A stretch of 40,476 nucleotides of DNA from Gammaproteobacteria bacterium (GCA_003248125.1 QJXZ01000060.1:1-40476), one strand, 5' to 3'. Positions 29,774-38,570 are shown, counted from the stretch's first letter. The notes: generated by a model from the letters alone, not told the origin. Numbers and translations: made by a program.

Positions 29774-30289
29774 CTATTTGACGTCCACCTGCACGCGGTT
29801 CGATTTCTGCGTCTTCGGAACGACGATCTCGAGTAGGCCGTCCTTGAATTCCGCACTCGCCTTGGTGCCGTCGACGTCCGCCGGCAGCGCGACAGTGCGA
29901 CTGACCTCACCGGTCGAGATCTCCTTGCGGTAGTACTCGCCCTTCTCTTCCTTGGTCTCTTTGCGCGTCGATGCCCGAATCGTGAGTGCACGATCGGTGA
30001 GCGACACGTTCAGATCCTTCTTCTCGACGCCCGGTAGCTCGGCACGCACCACCACTTCGCCATCGCGCTCGACGACATCGACCTTGGGTACGCGGCTTTC
30101 GAACTCGCGAAAACTCGGAAAATCGCGGAACGAACGCAGCCAGTTGCGAGACATGAAATTCTCGAACATGTGCTCCATGTCGCGCTCGAACTCGTCGAAC
30201 CGGCTCGGTTGGCGCGTCTTTTTCTCGGCGGCGACCGGTTGCTTGCTCGTTTCGACGGTCACTTTCGGTTGCTTGGATTGCTCGGCCAT
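29774..30289 (-). CDS. Hsp20/alpha-crystallin small heat-shock protein
   Basis: A 171-residue protein. The alpha-crystallin domain spans about 65-155 (VPKVDVVERDGEVVVRAELPGVEKKDLNV; ALTIRA; SRTVALPADVDGTKASAEFKDGLLEIVVPK), with the IxI-like tail short (NRVQVDVK). The N-terminus is Lys/Gln-rich and longer than in IbpA. Small heat-shock proteins hold unfolded proteins for refolding by DnaK/ClpB. ATG 30289 has GGGAG upstream. No clear sigma-32 promoter was found in the 98 bases before it. Confidence 0.93.
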   Translation of the reverse strand: MAEQSKQPKVTVETSKQPVAAEKKTRQPSRFDEFERDMEHMFENFMSRNWLRSFRDFPSFREFESRVPKVDVVERDGEVVVRAELPGVEKKDLNVSLTDRALTIRASTRKETKEEKGEYYRKEISTGEVSRTVALPADVDGTKASAEFKDGLLEIVVPKTQKSNRVQVDVK

Positions 30290-30387
30290 GTTGCATCTCC
30301 CATTGCATCCACACGGTTAAGATGAGGCCACGCATCGGCATTGCGCATACGGGATTCCCGAGATGGATCGGACGGACGCCGATTCAG

Positions 30388-31032
30388 CTATTCGAACGCC
30401 AAATCCGCCACGAACGGGTTGCACTTGCGCTCCCAGCCAAAGGTCGAGGTTTCGCCGTGCCCGGGTACGAAGGTCACGTCCTCGCCCAAGGGCCAGAGCT
30501 TGCCGCGGATCGAGTCGATCAGATCTTGATAGCTGCCGCGCGGCAAGTCGGTGCGGCCGATGCTGCCCTTGAACAGCACATCGCCGACGATGGCGATGCG
30601 CGCGGCGCGATTGAAGAAGACCACGTGACCCGGCGTGTGCCCCGGACAATGGATGACTTCGAGGACGAACGAGCCGATGTGCAGCTGATCGCCGTCATCG
30701 AGCCAGCGGTCCGGTGTCATTGCACGCGCTCCACGGATACCGAACCGCGCACCCTGCTCGCCGAGCCGCTCGAGCAGGAACGCGTCGGCCCGATGCGGGC
30801 CATAGACCGGCACAGACAATCGCTCGGCGAGGGTTGCCGCCGATGCGGCGTGGTCCAAATGTCCGTGGGTCAAGAGCACCTGGCTGACGCGTACATCGTG
30901 TTCGGCGATGGCCACTTCGATGCGATCGAGATCGCCACCCGGATCGATCACGGCAGCATCTTGGGTGACCTCGCACCAGACGATGGAACAATTCTGCTGA
31001 AACGGCGTGACCGGGACGATTGCGACCTTCAT
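30388..31032 (-). CDS. Glyoxalase-II-like (YcbL-type) metallo-beta-lactamase hydrolase
   Basis: A 214-residue MBL hydrolase with an intact metal site: THGHLDH (HxHxDH), HCPGHTPGH (third His), VGDVLF (bridging Asp) and VPGHGETSTFG (last His). Motifs and length fit the YcbL/hydroxyacylglutathione-hydrolase-like group, which cleaves glutathione thioesters. The start chosen is ATG 31032 (MKVAIVPVTPFQQNC); the longer frame to 31248 has no domain and overlaps the next gene. It is divergent from the HemN-like gene, with only 36 bases between starts. Confidence 0.9.
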   Translation of the reverse strand: MKVAIVPVTPFQQNCSIVWCEVTQDAAVIDPGGDLDRIEVAIAEHDVRVSQVLLTHGHLDHAASAATLAERLSVPVYGPHRADAFLLERLGEQGARFGIRGARAMTPDRWLDDGDQLHIGSFVLEVIHCPGHTPGHVVFFNRAARIAIVGDVLFKGSIGRTDLPRGSYQDLIDSIRGKLWPLGEDVTFVPGHGETSTFGWERKCNPFVADLAFE

Positions 31033-31068
31033 GCTCCGAAGCTTACCGCCTTTCGCTAAGCTCGACCC

Positions 31069-32382
31069 ATGATCGCCGCCATGCCCAGATTGATCGGTGC
31101 CGTCATGCGCCGCCTGCTCGCGCGCAGCATGGTGCTCCAGCACGGCACAATCCCGCGCGACCCGGTTGCGCACGGCAATCGCGATGCCGGCCAGCTGTAC
31201 GTGCACGTGCCCTTCTGCCCATCGCTGTGCCCGTTCTGCACCTTTCACCGCGTGCGGTTCCAGCGCGAACGTGCCACGCCCTACTTCGCAGCCCTACATC
31301 GTGAGATCGACCGCTACCACGACGCGGGCTTCGCATTTCAGGACCTCTACGTCGGCGGTGGCACGCCGACCGTGATGGCGGACGAGCTGGGTGCTCTGAT
31401 CGCGCATGCGCGCAATCGCTTCGCGCTCCGGCACGTGGCGGTGGAAACGAACCCCTCGCATCTCACGGAGCCGATCATGAACGCGTTGGTCGCGGCCGGT
31501 GTCGATCGCTTGAGTGTCGGTGTGCAGACCTTCGACGACGTGCTGCTGGAGCGTATGGGTCGGCGCGTCTATGGCACGAGCGCCGAGATCGTCGCAGCGC
31601 TGACAGGTGCCGCCGGCCGCTTCAAGACCCTGAACGCAGACTTCATGTTCAATTTGCCAGGCCAGACCGACGGCATGATCGATCGCGACCTCGCCACGGT
31701 GCTCGACATTCCCGCGGTCAATCAGGCGACCTTCTATCCATTGATGACTACGCGCGGCTCGCAAATCGCGCTGCGTGCGAGGATGGGCTCTTCACCCAAT
31801 CGCGAGCACGCGCAATACGAGCGCATCCGCCGCGCGATGACCGCGAGAATGCGGCACTCCTCGATTTGGTGCTTCTCGATCGAGCCCGACTCGATCGACG
31901 AGTACATGGCATACCACGATGATTACGCCGGCGTGGGCAGCGGTGCGTTCGGTTACCTGGGCGGTCGCCTGTATTCCAATACGTTCTCGATCAAGCGCTA
32001 CGTCGATCGGGTGGTCGCCGGGCGGCCGGCCGTCACCGGTACCCGCATGCTGTCCGAACGCGAACGCATGCGTTTCGACCTGCTCATCAAGCTGTTTGGT
32101 TTGACGCTCGACAAGCACGCCATCGAAGCAAAATACCAAGGTCGCTTCCGCACCACGCTGTGGAAGGAAATTGCGGCTTTCAAGGCGATCGGTGCGATCG
32201 AGGAATCGACCACGCACCTCCGCCTCACCGAGCCGGGCCTCTATGCCTGGGTGGTCATGATGCGCGAGTTCTTGAGCTCGTTGAACGCACTCCGGGAGGA
32301 CATGCGCGCGCATCTCGAAGCAGAGCGACAGCAGGATCGCGAGCCGATCAGGCTCGTCGCGCCGACGATGCCGAACGCGTAA
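31069..32382 (+). CDS. HemN-like radical SAM protein (coproporphyrinogen III oxidase family)
   Basis: A 437-residue radical SAM enzyme. The cluster motif C-x3-C-x2-C is Cys50, Cys54 and Cys57 in YVHVPFCPSLCPFCTFH. A second mark is DLYVGGGTPTVM, followed by NPSHLTEPIM and GVDRLSVGVQTFDD as in the HemN/HemW branch. The extended C-terminal domain differs from true HemN and HemW, so the substrate is uncertain: it could act on a porphyrin/haem or some other molecule. Start ATG 31069, with other ATGs near (31081, 31105), is not sure. Confidence 0.85.
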   Translation: MIAAMPRLIGAVMRRLLARSMVLQHGTIPRDPVAHGNRDAGQLYVHVPFCPSLCPFCTFHRVRFQRERATPYFAALHREIDRYHDAGFAFQDLYVGGGTPTVMADELGALIAHARNRFALRHVAVETNPSHLTEPIMNALVAAGVDRLSVGVQTFDDVLLERMGRRVYGTSAEIVAALTGAAGRFKTLNADFMFNLPGQTDGMIDRDLATVLDIPAVNQATFYPLMTTRGSQIALRARMGSSPNREHAQYERIRRAMTARMRHSSIWCFSIEPDSIDEYMAYHDDYAGVGSGAFGYLGGRLYSNTFSIKRYVDRVVAGRPAVTGTRMLSERERMRFDLLIKLFGLTLDKHAIEAKYQGRFRTTLWKEIAAFKAIGAIEESTTHLRLTEPGLYAWVVMMREFLSSLNALREDMRAHLEAERQQDREPIRLVAPTMPNA

Positions 32383-32395
32383 ACCGGCGCGGCGT

Positions 32396-33691
32396 TCAGC
32401 GATCCTGCGCCGTCAGAAAATCCGTAGCGAGCGTGGCCATGGCGCGCACGCCATCGGTGAGCGCCGCCTCGTCCGCATCGAAGTACGGCGAGTGGTTGGG
32501 GATGGCCTGCTCGACCGGTACATCGGGGCGCCGCACACCGAGGAAGAAGAACAGCCCCGGTACGTCTTCCTGGTAAAAGGCGAAGTCCTCGGCGCCGGTC
32601 AAAGGGGGACTTTCGAGCACATTGTCGGCGCCGTAGATGCGCGCGAGTGTCGGCCGCATCTGTTTGGTCAGCGCCGCATCGTTGAATGTCACGGGTGTCA
32701 TCATCTCGATGCGTAGCTCGACCTTCGCCCCCATCGATTCGCCGATGCCGGTTGCAATCTCGTTCATGCGCGTGTGCACCATTCGCTTAACCGCCGGGTC
32801 GAAGGTGCGGATGGTGCCGGACAACACCGCCTCGTCCGGAATGATGTTGTTGCGCACGCCGGCATGGAACGAACCGACCGTCACCACTGCGGGTGCAGTC
32901 GTGATGTCGACGTTGCGGCTGACGATGGTCTGTAGCGCGGTGACGATTTGCGCGCCGATGGTGATTGGGTCGATACCGGCCCATGGCATGGCACCATGAG
33001 TTTGCCTTCCGGTGATGCGCATCTCGTAGCGATCGGAACTCGCCATGGCACCGAGCGGGCGCATCGCGACTTGCCCGGTGGCGGCAACCTGCATGACGTG
33101 CAGACCGAACACGGCGTCGACCTTCGGATTGTCGAGCACCCCTTCGCGCACCATGAGCCTGGCGCCGCCCTCTTCGCCGGGTGGCGGTCCCTCCTCGGCG
33201 GGCTGGAAGATGAACTTCACCGTGCCCGGGATCGAATCGCGCATGCCCGCGAGCACCGTGGCCGCACCCATCAGAATCGCGACGTGGTTGTCGTGGCCGC
33301 AGGCGTGCATCACGCCGACCGGCTGGCCGAGGTATTCCCCTTTCACGGCCGAGGCGAACGGCAGACCAGTTTGTTCCGCCACCGGCAAGGCGTCCATGTC
33401 GGCGCGGAGCGCGACCACACCACCCGGCTGCCCGCCGCGGAGAATGCCGACCACGCCGGTGTGGGCGACACCGGTGTGCACCTCCATGCCGAGCGCCTTC
33501 AAGTGCTCGGCGACCAGGGCCGCTGTGCGGATTTCGCGATTCGAGAGCTCCGGATGCGCATGAATGTCACGCCGCCACGCGACGACGTCTGCTTCCACCG
33601 CCTGTGCGCGACGCGCGATCTCCTCGTCCATCGCGCCCGACGGTGCCGCGCCGACCGCCGCCGCGATCATCAACCAGCCGAGCATGCCCAT
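32396..33691 (-). CDS. Secreted M20/peptidase-D-type amidohydrolase
   Basis: A 431-residue protein with signal peptide (MGMLGWLMIAAAVGAAPSGA). The M20D metallopeptidase set is present: HAHPELSNRE, ALRADMDALPV, MHACGHDNHVAILMGAA (metal Cys/His), QPAEEGPPPGEEGG (catalytic and metal Glu), GLHVMQV, and ETAEDF-like GAEDFAFYQ. Members cleave N-acyl amino acids, hippurate or indole-acetyl conjugates. ATG 33691 is preferred; the frame stays open through palindromic element C to an ATG at 33724, but those 11 codons would be repeat sequence and weaken the signal peptide. The gene begins 11 bases after the element. Confidence 0.9.
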   Translation of the reverse strand: MGMLGWLMIAAAVGAAPSGAMDEEIARRAQAVEADVVAWRRDIHAHPELSNREIRTAALVAEHLKALGMEVHTGVAHTGVVGILRGGQPGGVVALRADMDALPVAEQTGLPFASAVKGEYLGQPVGVMHACGHDNHVAILMGAATVLAGMRDSIPGTVKFIFQPAEEGPPPGEEGGARLMVREGVLDNPKVDAVFGLHVMQVAATGQVAMRPLGAMASSDRYEMRITGRQTHGAMPWAGIDPITIGAQIVTALQTIVSRNVDITTAPAVVTVGSFHAGVRNNIIPDEAVLSGTIRTFDPAVKRMVHTRMNEIATGIGESMGAKVELRIEMMTPVTFNDAALTKQMRPTLARIYGADNVLESPPLTGAEDFAFYQEDVPGLFFFLGVRRPDVPVEQAIPNHSPYFDADEAALTDGVRAMATLATDFLTAQDR

Positions 33692-33701
33692 CCCCAACAC
33701 C

Positions 33702-33800
33702 GAAATTGGGGACAGTTTACCCATTTCCTACTCACGGCTTTGCGCATGTTGCTGGTGCCAAAGGTGTGAGTAGGAAATGGGTAAACTGTCCCCAATTTCA
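33702..33800. repeat. Palindromic element C (REPIN-like inverted repeat)
   Basis: The arms at 33702-33735 and 33766-33799 form a perfect 34-base inverted repeat around a 30-base core. The arm begins GAAATTGGGGACAGTTTACC and ends TACTCAC, as in element B with a few base changes (T for C in the AAATYGGGG block, C for T later). Here it lies between two minus-strand genes: its right edge provides the TGA stop of the VanZ-like gene (33798-33800), and its left edge ends 11 bases before the M20 peptidase start. There is no coding capacity. Confidence 0.9.
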
Positions 33801-34697
33801 GTCCCGAACCAGTCGCACGTCGCCGAGCAAGAACACGCCGCCGGCATATGCGCGCGTCGAATAGATCACCACCGCCGTCACCGTCGTCGCTTGCGGATCG
33901 AACATCGGTTCGAGCGGCAGCGTTAGCCGATGGGGGCCCGCGGCCAGCACGAAAGTGCGGTAGACGTGATCGACTTCGGCATCCGCGAGCCGAATGGAGA
34001 CGTGCATCGTCATCGGCTGCCTCGCGTAGACGTCGATGGCAAGGGCATCGTATGCAGACCAATCGGCGACCGGTTCCCACAGCGACACACCGGGCCATTC
34101 GACATCTGCCAACTCGACTTCGAGCACGCGCGCCGGCGCCTGCGGCCAGTCCGGCGGCGGTGCGATGCGTCTCGACTCGCCGTTGCTGCGCAGCAGTCCG
34201 CCCTGCCAGGGCACGCCGACGTCGACCAATGCGGGAAAGATCGCGTTGCGGTGCGCCTGTATGCCGAGCGCGACGATCGCCGGTGAAATCGACACCGCAA
34301 GCAGCGTGGCCGCACTCACCGCCGCCGCGCTTGCCTTCAGCAGACCTGCGCGCCCGGCCGCGATGGTGAGTGCCGCGCAGGCGCCGAGCAGGTCGAACGC
34401 AACGTCGGACCACTCGGCATTGCGCCCGGTCGTTAGCTGCACTGCTTCAGTCGCGAGCGCGACGACGACAGCAATCGCCATCGTCGCACCGATTGCCACG
34501 CCAATCGTCAGTCGACTCGAGACGATTCGGTAGAACAGGTAGGTGACCACCGCAAACCAAGGACCGTGCGCTGCGTTGTGCAGTCCGGCGGCGACCCGGC
34601 CATTGCCGGGCACCACCGCGAATTGTTGCACCAAGACCAGCAGCACGATCGCAAGCACCGCACCGATCGGCAACGCGCGATGATCTTGGGTTAGCAT
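33798..34697 (-). CDS. VanZ-like membrane protein with C-terminal beta domain
   Basis: A 299-residue protein. The first 160 residues hold four to five membrane helices with VanZ-like marks (HNAAHGPWFAVVTYLFY, ATEAVQLTTGRNAEWSDVAFDLLGA). The C-terminal 130 residues are soluble beta sheet (VLEVELADVEWPGVSLWEP, YDALAIDVYARQPMTMHVSIRL, THRLTLPLEPM-like), looking like a carbohydrate-binding jelly roll as seen in related VanZ fusions. The start ATG 34697 (MLTQDHRALP) is chosen over 34775, whose extra part has no support and lies in the divergent gene. The stop is made by element C. Confidence 0.8.
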   Translation of the reverse strand: MLTQDHRALPIGAVLAIVLLVLVQQFAVVPGNGRVAAGLHNAAHGPWFAVVTYLFYRIVSSRLTIGVAIGATMAIAVVVALATEAVQLTTGRNAEWSDVAFDLLGACAALTIAAGRAGLLKASAAAVSAATLLAVSISPAIVALGIQAHRNAIFPALVDVGVPWQGGLLRSNGESRRIAPPPDWPQAPARVLEVELADVEWPGVSLWEPVADWSAYDALAIDVYARQPMTMHVSIRLADAEVDHVYRTFVLAAGPHRLTLPLEPMFDPQATTVTAVVIYSTRAYAGGVFLLGDVRLVRD

Positions 34698-34735
34698 CGC
34701 GCGCTCGACTTCGAACGTGGTTGGAGGAGACCTAC

Positions 34736-35374
34736 GTGCAATTCGACATCGCCATGACCGACGAGCTGCTTGCAACGACCCGCGCCGTGCGCAGGCGTCT
34801 CGACTTCGATCGCCCAGTGCCCAAAGCCGTGATCAACGAGTGCCTCGAACTCGCCGTGCAGGCGCCGACCGGCGGCAACTCGCAAGGCTGGCGCTGGCTG
34901 GTGGTCGACGATCCCGACAAACGCAAAGCGCTCGCCGACATCTACCGCGAGGCCGGTGCCAAGTACCTCGCCGCTGCTGGTGCGAGGGCTACCGAGCAGG
35001 GCGACCATCAGACCGCGCGCGTCTACGACTCGGCCATGTTCCTGGTCGACAACATGCATCGCGCGCCCGTGCACGTCATCCCGTGCGTGCAGGGCCGTCC
35101 GGCGGACGGCACGCCTGCGGTGCACTTGGCCGGCTATTTCGGGTCGATCTTTCCGGCCATTTGGAGCTTCCAGCTGGCATTGCGCGCCCGCGGCCTCGGC
35201 TCGGTGCTGACCACCATCCACCTGTTCCACGAGCAGAAGGCCGCGCAGTTGCTCGGCATTCCTGACGACGTCATGCAGGTCGCGCTGTTGCCGATCGGCT
35301 ACACCAAGGGCACGGACTTCAAACGCGCCAAGCGACCGCCGGTCGCCAACATCACCCACTGGAATGCCTGGTGA
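34736..35374 (+). CDS. Nitroreductase family protein (FMN)
   Basis: A 212-residue protein with the nitroreductase fold: TRAVRRRLDFDRPVPKAVINECLELAVQAPTGGNSQGWRW (phosphate-binding RR.R and APTGGN.Q), GSIFPAIWSFQLALRARGLGSVLT (dimer helix and FMN Gly-Leu-Gly), and VALLPIGYT near the end. It transfers electrons from NAD(P)H to nitro groups, quinones or other acceptors. The start is GTG 34736, with GGAGGAG 5 to 8 bases upstream; a TTG at 34721 overlaps that site and is rejected. It overlaps the convergent small gene's end by 23 bases. Confidence 0.88.
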   Translation: MQFDIAMTDELLATTRAVRRRLDFDRPVPKAVINECLELAVQAPTGGNSQGWRWLVVDDPDKRKALADIYREAGAKYLAAAGARATEQGDHQTARVYDSAMFLVDNMHRAPVHVIPCVQGRPADGTPAVHLAGYFGSIFPAIWSFQLALRARGLGSVLTTIHLFHEQKAAQLLGIPDDVMQVALLPIGYTKGTDFKRAKRPPVANITHWNAW

Positions 35375-35636
35375 GCCTGGCCACGATCTCGCGCTCGAAC
35401 TCGGGAAAGAATTCACCGACCACCGGCAAGTCGAATTCGCGCAAGATCGCCGTGTTCGGTTCACGTTCGAGCAGGAACCGAAAGGCCTGCACGAGTAGCC
35501 ACTCGTGAGTGACCTGCCCGCCACAGAGTTCGCGATAGTACGCTTGACTCATGTACACACGATGCGTGGTCTCGGGTGGGCCGTCGATCACCACCTCGTA
35601 TGTATCGGCATCCACCAACGTGACGCTGATGGCCAT
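35352..35636 (-). CDS. Small protein of unknown function
   Basis: A 94-residue protein that I do not recognise. It starts with beta strands (AISVTLVDADTYEVVIDG) and continues into helices (TTHRVYMSQAYYRELCGGQVTHEWLLVQAFRFLLEREP) and an acidic, aromatic tail (EFFPEFEREIVARLTRHSSG). No signal peptide or metal motif is seen. ATG 35636 has GAGGAGGAG 5-8 bases upstream, which strongly supports coding. It lies between the nitroreductase (convergent) and an amidase (divergent, 39 bases). Confidence 0.7.
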   Translation of the reverse strand: MAISVTLVDADTYEVVIDGPPETTHRVYMSQAYYRELCGGQVTHEWLLVQAFRFLLEREPNTAILREFDLPVVGEFFPEFEREIVARLTRHSSG

Positions 35637-35675
35637 CGCACTCCTCCTCGATGAACGACGCGATGATAGCCCGAC

Positions 35676-37076
35676 ATGACTGATCTCTGTTTCGAGACCG
35701 CTACCAGCCTGGCGGCACTGATCCGGTCTCGCGCCGTGAGCTGCGTCGAAGTGCTCGATGCACATCTCGCGCGAATCGAAGCGCTGAATCCGCGCCTAAA
35801 CGCGATCGTCAGCTTGGTGCCAGACCGGGCCCGCGAGCGTGCGGCTGCGCTCGATGCCGAGTTCCCCGTAGATGTGCCGCTGCTTTACGGCCTGCCGATC
35901 GCGCACAAGGACTTGGTGTCGACACGCGGGCTGCGCACCACGTTCGGCTCGCCCCTCTTTGCGGAACACGTGCCGGACAAAGACGATCTCATCGTCGAGC
36001 GCCTGCGCGCAGCCGGCACGGTCTGCCTCGGCAAGACCAACACTCCCGAGTTCGGTGCCGGCTCGCAAACCTTCAATCCCGTATTCGGAGCCACGCGCAA
36101 TCCGTACGATCCGACCCGCACCTGCGGCGGCTCGAGCGGCGGCGCGGCGGTCGCACTTGCGTCGAGAATGTTGCCGATTGCGGATGGTAGCGACCTGGGC
36201 GGTTCGCTGCGCAACCCCGCCGCGTTCTGCAATGTCGTCGGCCTGCGGCCGGCGCCAGGCCGCGTACCGGGATATCCAGCGCGCAGTCCATGGTTCGACA
36301 TGCCGGTGAAGGGCCCAATGGCGCGAACAGTCGACGATGTGGCGCTCATGCTCGCTGCCATGGTCGGCGACGATCCGCGGGTGCCCCTCGCACTCACCGA
36401 TCCCGGCGACCATTTCTATCCGCTCGTTCCGATTGCACCGAAGGGACTACGCATCGCACTCGCCCCCGACCTGGGTGGCGTGCCGGTGGAGAGGGAAATT
36501 CGCGAAACCATCGAGGCGATGGGCGCGCGCATTGCAGGCCTCGGTTGCGAGGTGGAACTCGCGTGCCCGGATCTCACCGACGCCACTGATATCTTCCATG
36601 TGCAGCGCGCCAATTGGTATCGGGAGCGATTCGGTGGGTTGCCGCCGGCGCAGCGCGCCAAGCTGAAAGACACGATCGAGTGGAACCTGTCGGCGGGCGA
36701 AGCACTCACGCTTGCCGATCTCGATCGTACGTCGGCACAGCGAGCTGCCCTCTTCGACCGGGTCGCGGAATTCTTCACGCGCTTCGACTTCCTCGTCTGT
36801 CCGACCACGCAGGTGTTGCCTTTCCCGGTCGAACAGCCCTATCCGACGTCGATCGAAGGCACACCGATGCACGACTATCTGGAGTGGATGCAAAGCTGTG
36901 CGCAACTGACCGTGGCGGGTTGTCCGTCGATATCGATCCCGGGCGGCTTCAGCGCCAATGGTTTGCCGATCGGACTGCAGATTGCGTCGCCGCAGCGGAC
37001 GGAGGCGAAGCTGCTCGCGTTCGCCAAAGTCATCGAGGCAGATACTCGCTACGGTGAACGCCTACCGCCATGCTGA
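35676..37076 (+). CDS. Amidase signature family enzyme
   Basis: A 466-residue amidase with the Ser-cisSer-Lys triad: Lys78 (PIAHKDL), cis-Ser153 (GGSSGGAAVALA) and nucleophile Ser177 (GSDLGGSLRNPA). Length is full. It hydrolyses amides; many relatives act on aryl-amides or acyl-amino acids, and GatA is excluded by the different C-terminus and lack of gatB/C. ATG 35676 has no strong Shine-Dalgarno. Its stop overlaps the start of the next gene by 7 bases (37070-37076), so both may be one operon. Confidence 0.93.
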   Translation: MTDLCFETATSLAALIRSRAVSCVEVLDAHLARIEALNPRLNAIVSLVPDRARERAAALDAEFPVDVPLLYGLPIAHKDLVSTRGLRTTFGSPLFAEHVPDKDDLIVERLRAAGTVCLGKTNTPEFGAGSQTFNPVFGATRNPYDPTRTCGGSSGGAAVALASRMLPIADGSDLGGSLRNPAAFCNVVGLRPAPGRVPGYPARSPWFDMPVKGPMARTVDDVALMLAAMVGDDPRVPLALTDPGDHFYPLVPIAPKGLRIALAPDLGGVPVEREIRETIEAMGARIAGLGCEVELACPDLTDATDIFHVQRANWYRERFGGLPPAQRAKLKDTIEWNLSAGEALTLADLDRTSAQRAALFDRVAEFFTRFDFLVCPTTQVLPFPVEQPYPTSIEGTPMHDYLEWMQSCAQLTVAGCPSISIPGGFSANGLPIGLQIASPQRTEAKLLAFAKVIEADTRYGERLPPC

Positions 37077-37537
37077 TCGAGCAGCTACAGCGCGTTTGGC
37101 ACGATGAGATACCCATTTCCAAGGGCATGGGGATCCGAATCGAGTCATTCACCGACGACACGCTTATCGCGCGTGCCGCACTCGCGCCGAACATCAACGT
37201 GCACGGCACCGCGTTCGCCGGCAGCCTGTACGCGATTGCGGCGCTCACCGGCTGGGGTGCCACCTGGCTGCAGCTCGAGCAACGCGCGCTATCGGCCAGC
37301 ATCGTCATCGCCGCGGGTGCCATCGACTATGACAAGCCAATCGCCGACGACATCGTCGCGCGCTGCCGATTCGACGCGGCTTCGCATGCAACGGCCTGGA
37401 CCGAGCTCGCGCGCAACGGCAAGTGCCGATTCCCCCTAGAGTGCGAACTAGGTGCCAACGACGTCGTTGCGGCGCGCTTCAGGGGTGACTATGCGGTGCG
37501 GCTGAAGGCTGCTACCTCGGCACCCGCCAGCGCGTGA
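37070..37537 (+). CDS. YiiD C-terminal-type hotdog thioesterase
   Basis: A 155-residue protein with the pattern of the thioesterase domain named after YiiD: HDEIPISKGMGIRIESFTDDTLIARAAL, then PNINVHGTAFAGSLYAIAALTGWGATWLQL. The N-H-G-T-A-F-A-G turn begins the long hotdog helix and holds the acyl-CoA site. It would hydrolyse small acyl thioesters. It overlaps the amidase by 7 bases and the convergent arylesterase-like gene by 26 bases. Confidence 0.85.
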   Translation: MLIEQLQRVWHDEIPISKGMGIRIESFTDDTLIARAALAPNINVHGTAFAGSLYAIAALTGWGATWLQLEQRALSASIVIAAGAIDYDKPIADDIVARCRFDAASHATAWTELARNGKCRFPLECELGANDVVAARFRGDYAVRLKAATSAPASA

Positions 37538-38570
37538 TGCGGTCACCCGCAAACGAACCGAGCATCAGATCGCCATCGAACGACACCGCAATCGTTGCCG
37601 CGCCCATCGGTGCGCCGCGGTGAGTCAGGCGCGCGAAACCTTCCAACGTGTCGGCATCCAGTGCGACGATTTCGAAAGCGAAACCGCACGCGCCGGTGGT
37701 GAGCTCAGCACAGGCGAGCAACTCGGCGAGCGTATCGGTGTGCGATGCGACGAGCAGCTTGCCGTCGTCTGCCCAGCTCGAATTGTCGGGATACGAAACG
37801 CTCGCGCGTGCGACGATTGCGGCGGTCGCTAGGTCGATTTTGCGCACCTCGCTGCCGAGGTAGTCGTTGACGTACAAGAAGCGCTCATCGGCGGACTTCT
37901 CGATGCCGTTCGGTATGGCACCTGCGGTACCCGGCACTTCCTCGAATCCGGCATCGGCATGCCAGTCGTATACGAACCCCGTATCTCCGCCGAACAGCGC
38001 CTTCACTTGCGAAAACGCAGGACTCGACTTCGGCATCATGTGTGTGACGAAGAAACCGCCGTCCCGGCGTGCGACCACATCGTTGAAATAGGCGTCGGCG
38101 GGCCCGAGCGCACAGCCGCGCCACGAAAGGGCTGGCACGTCTTCATCCTCCGCGACGGCGAAGAATTCGACCGATTCGCGGCCACCGTGGTTGACCACGA
38201 GCAGCATGAGCACACCATCATCGCGCCGTTCGAGATCGATGCCGTGCGGTGCGAACAATGCCGCGTCCGGGGGTGCACAGCCGCGCGTGCCCCAAACCCG
38301 CACGTCGGCCGCCGCACTCGAGGGGAACAACCGCTCGATGCGGCCGCTATCGGGGTGGTAGGCGGCGAGGTCGCCCGGCCGGCTGCCGTCCATCGCGCCA
38401 AACTGGCTCACGATCAACCATTCGCCGTCCGGCGTGCGCACGAGGTCCTCCGGATTGTGGAACCGGCAATCGGGCTCCAAGTTGTCGGCGGCGGTGCAAT
38501 CGAGAATCGGCGTGACTTCCGACCCACAGCCATAGGTGGCGAGCATCGCTGCGATCAACAGAAGTCTCAT
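37512..38570 (-). CDS. Secreted arylesterase/paraoxonase-like beta-propeller protein
   Basis: A 352-residue protein with a signal peptide ending YGCGS (imperfect lipobox; may be a lipoprotein at Cys15). The six-bladed propeller shows in NPEDLVRTPDGEWLIVS, PHGIDLERRDDGVLMLLVVNH, FNDVVARRDGGFFVTHM, PNGIEKSADERFLYVNDY and PDNSSWADDGKLLVASH, each with the acidic/Asn calcium ligands usual in the SMP-30/paraoxonase group. A lactonase or arylesterase is likely. The ATG 38570 overlaps the upstream gene's TGA. It is the last gene of the coupled set from 40.5 kb. Confidence 0.82.
   Translation of the reverse strand: MRLLLIAAMLATYGCGSEVTPILDCTAADNLEPDCRFHNPEDLVRTPDGEWLIVSQFGAMDGSRPGDLAAYHPDSGRIERLFPSSAAADVRVWGTRGCAPPDAALFAPHGIDLERRDDGVLMLLVVNHGGRESVEFFAVAEDEDVPALSWRGCALGPADAYFNDVVARRDGGFFVTHMMPKSSPAFSQVKALFGGDTGFVYDWHADAGFEEVPGTAGAIPNGIEKSADERFLYVNDYLGSEVRKIDLATAAIVARASVSYPDNSSWADDGKLLVASHTDTLAELLACAELTTGACGFAFEIVALDADTLEGFARLTHRGAPMGAATIAVSFDGDLMLGSFAGDRITRWRVPR

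Noticed and set aside
33692-33724. Extended N-terminus of the M20 peptidase through element C
   Set aside because: The 11 extra residues come from the repeat arm and would precede a signal peptide that begins properly at ATG 33691.
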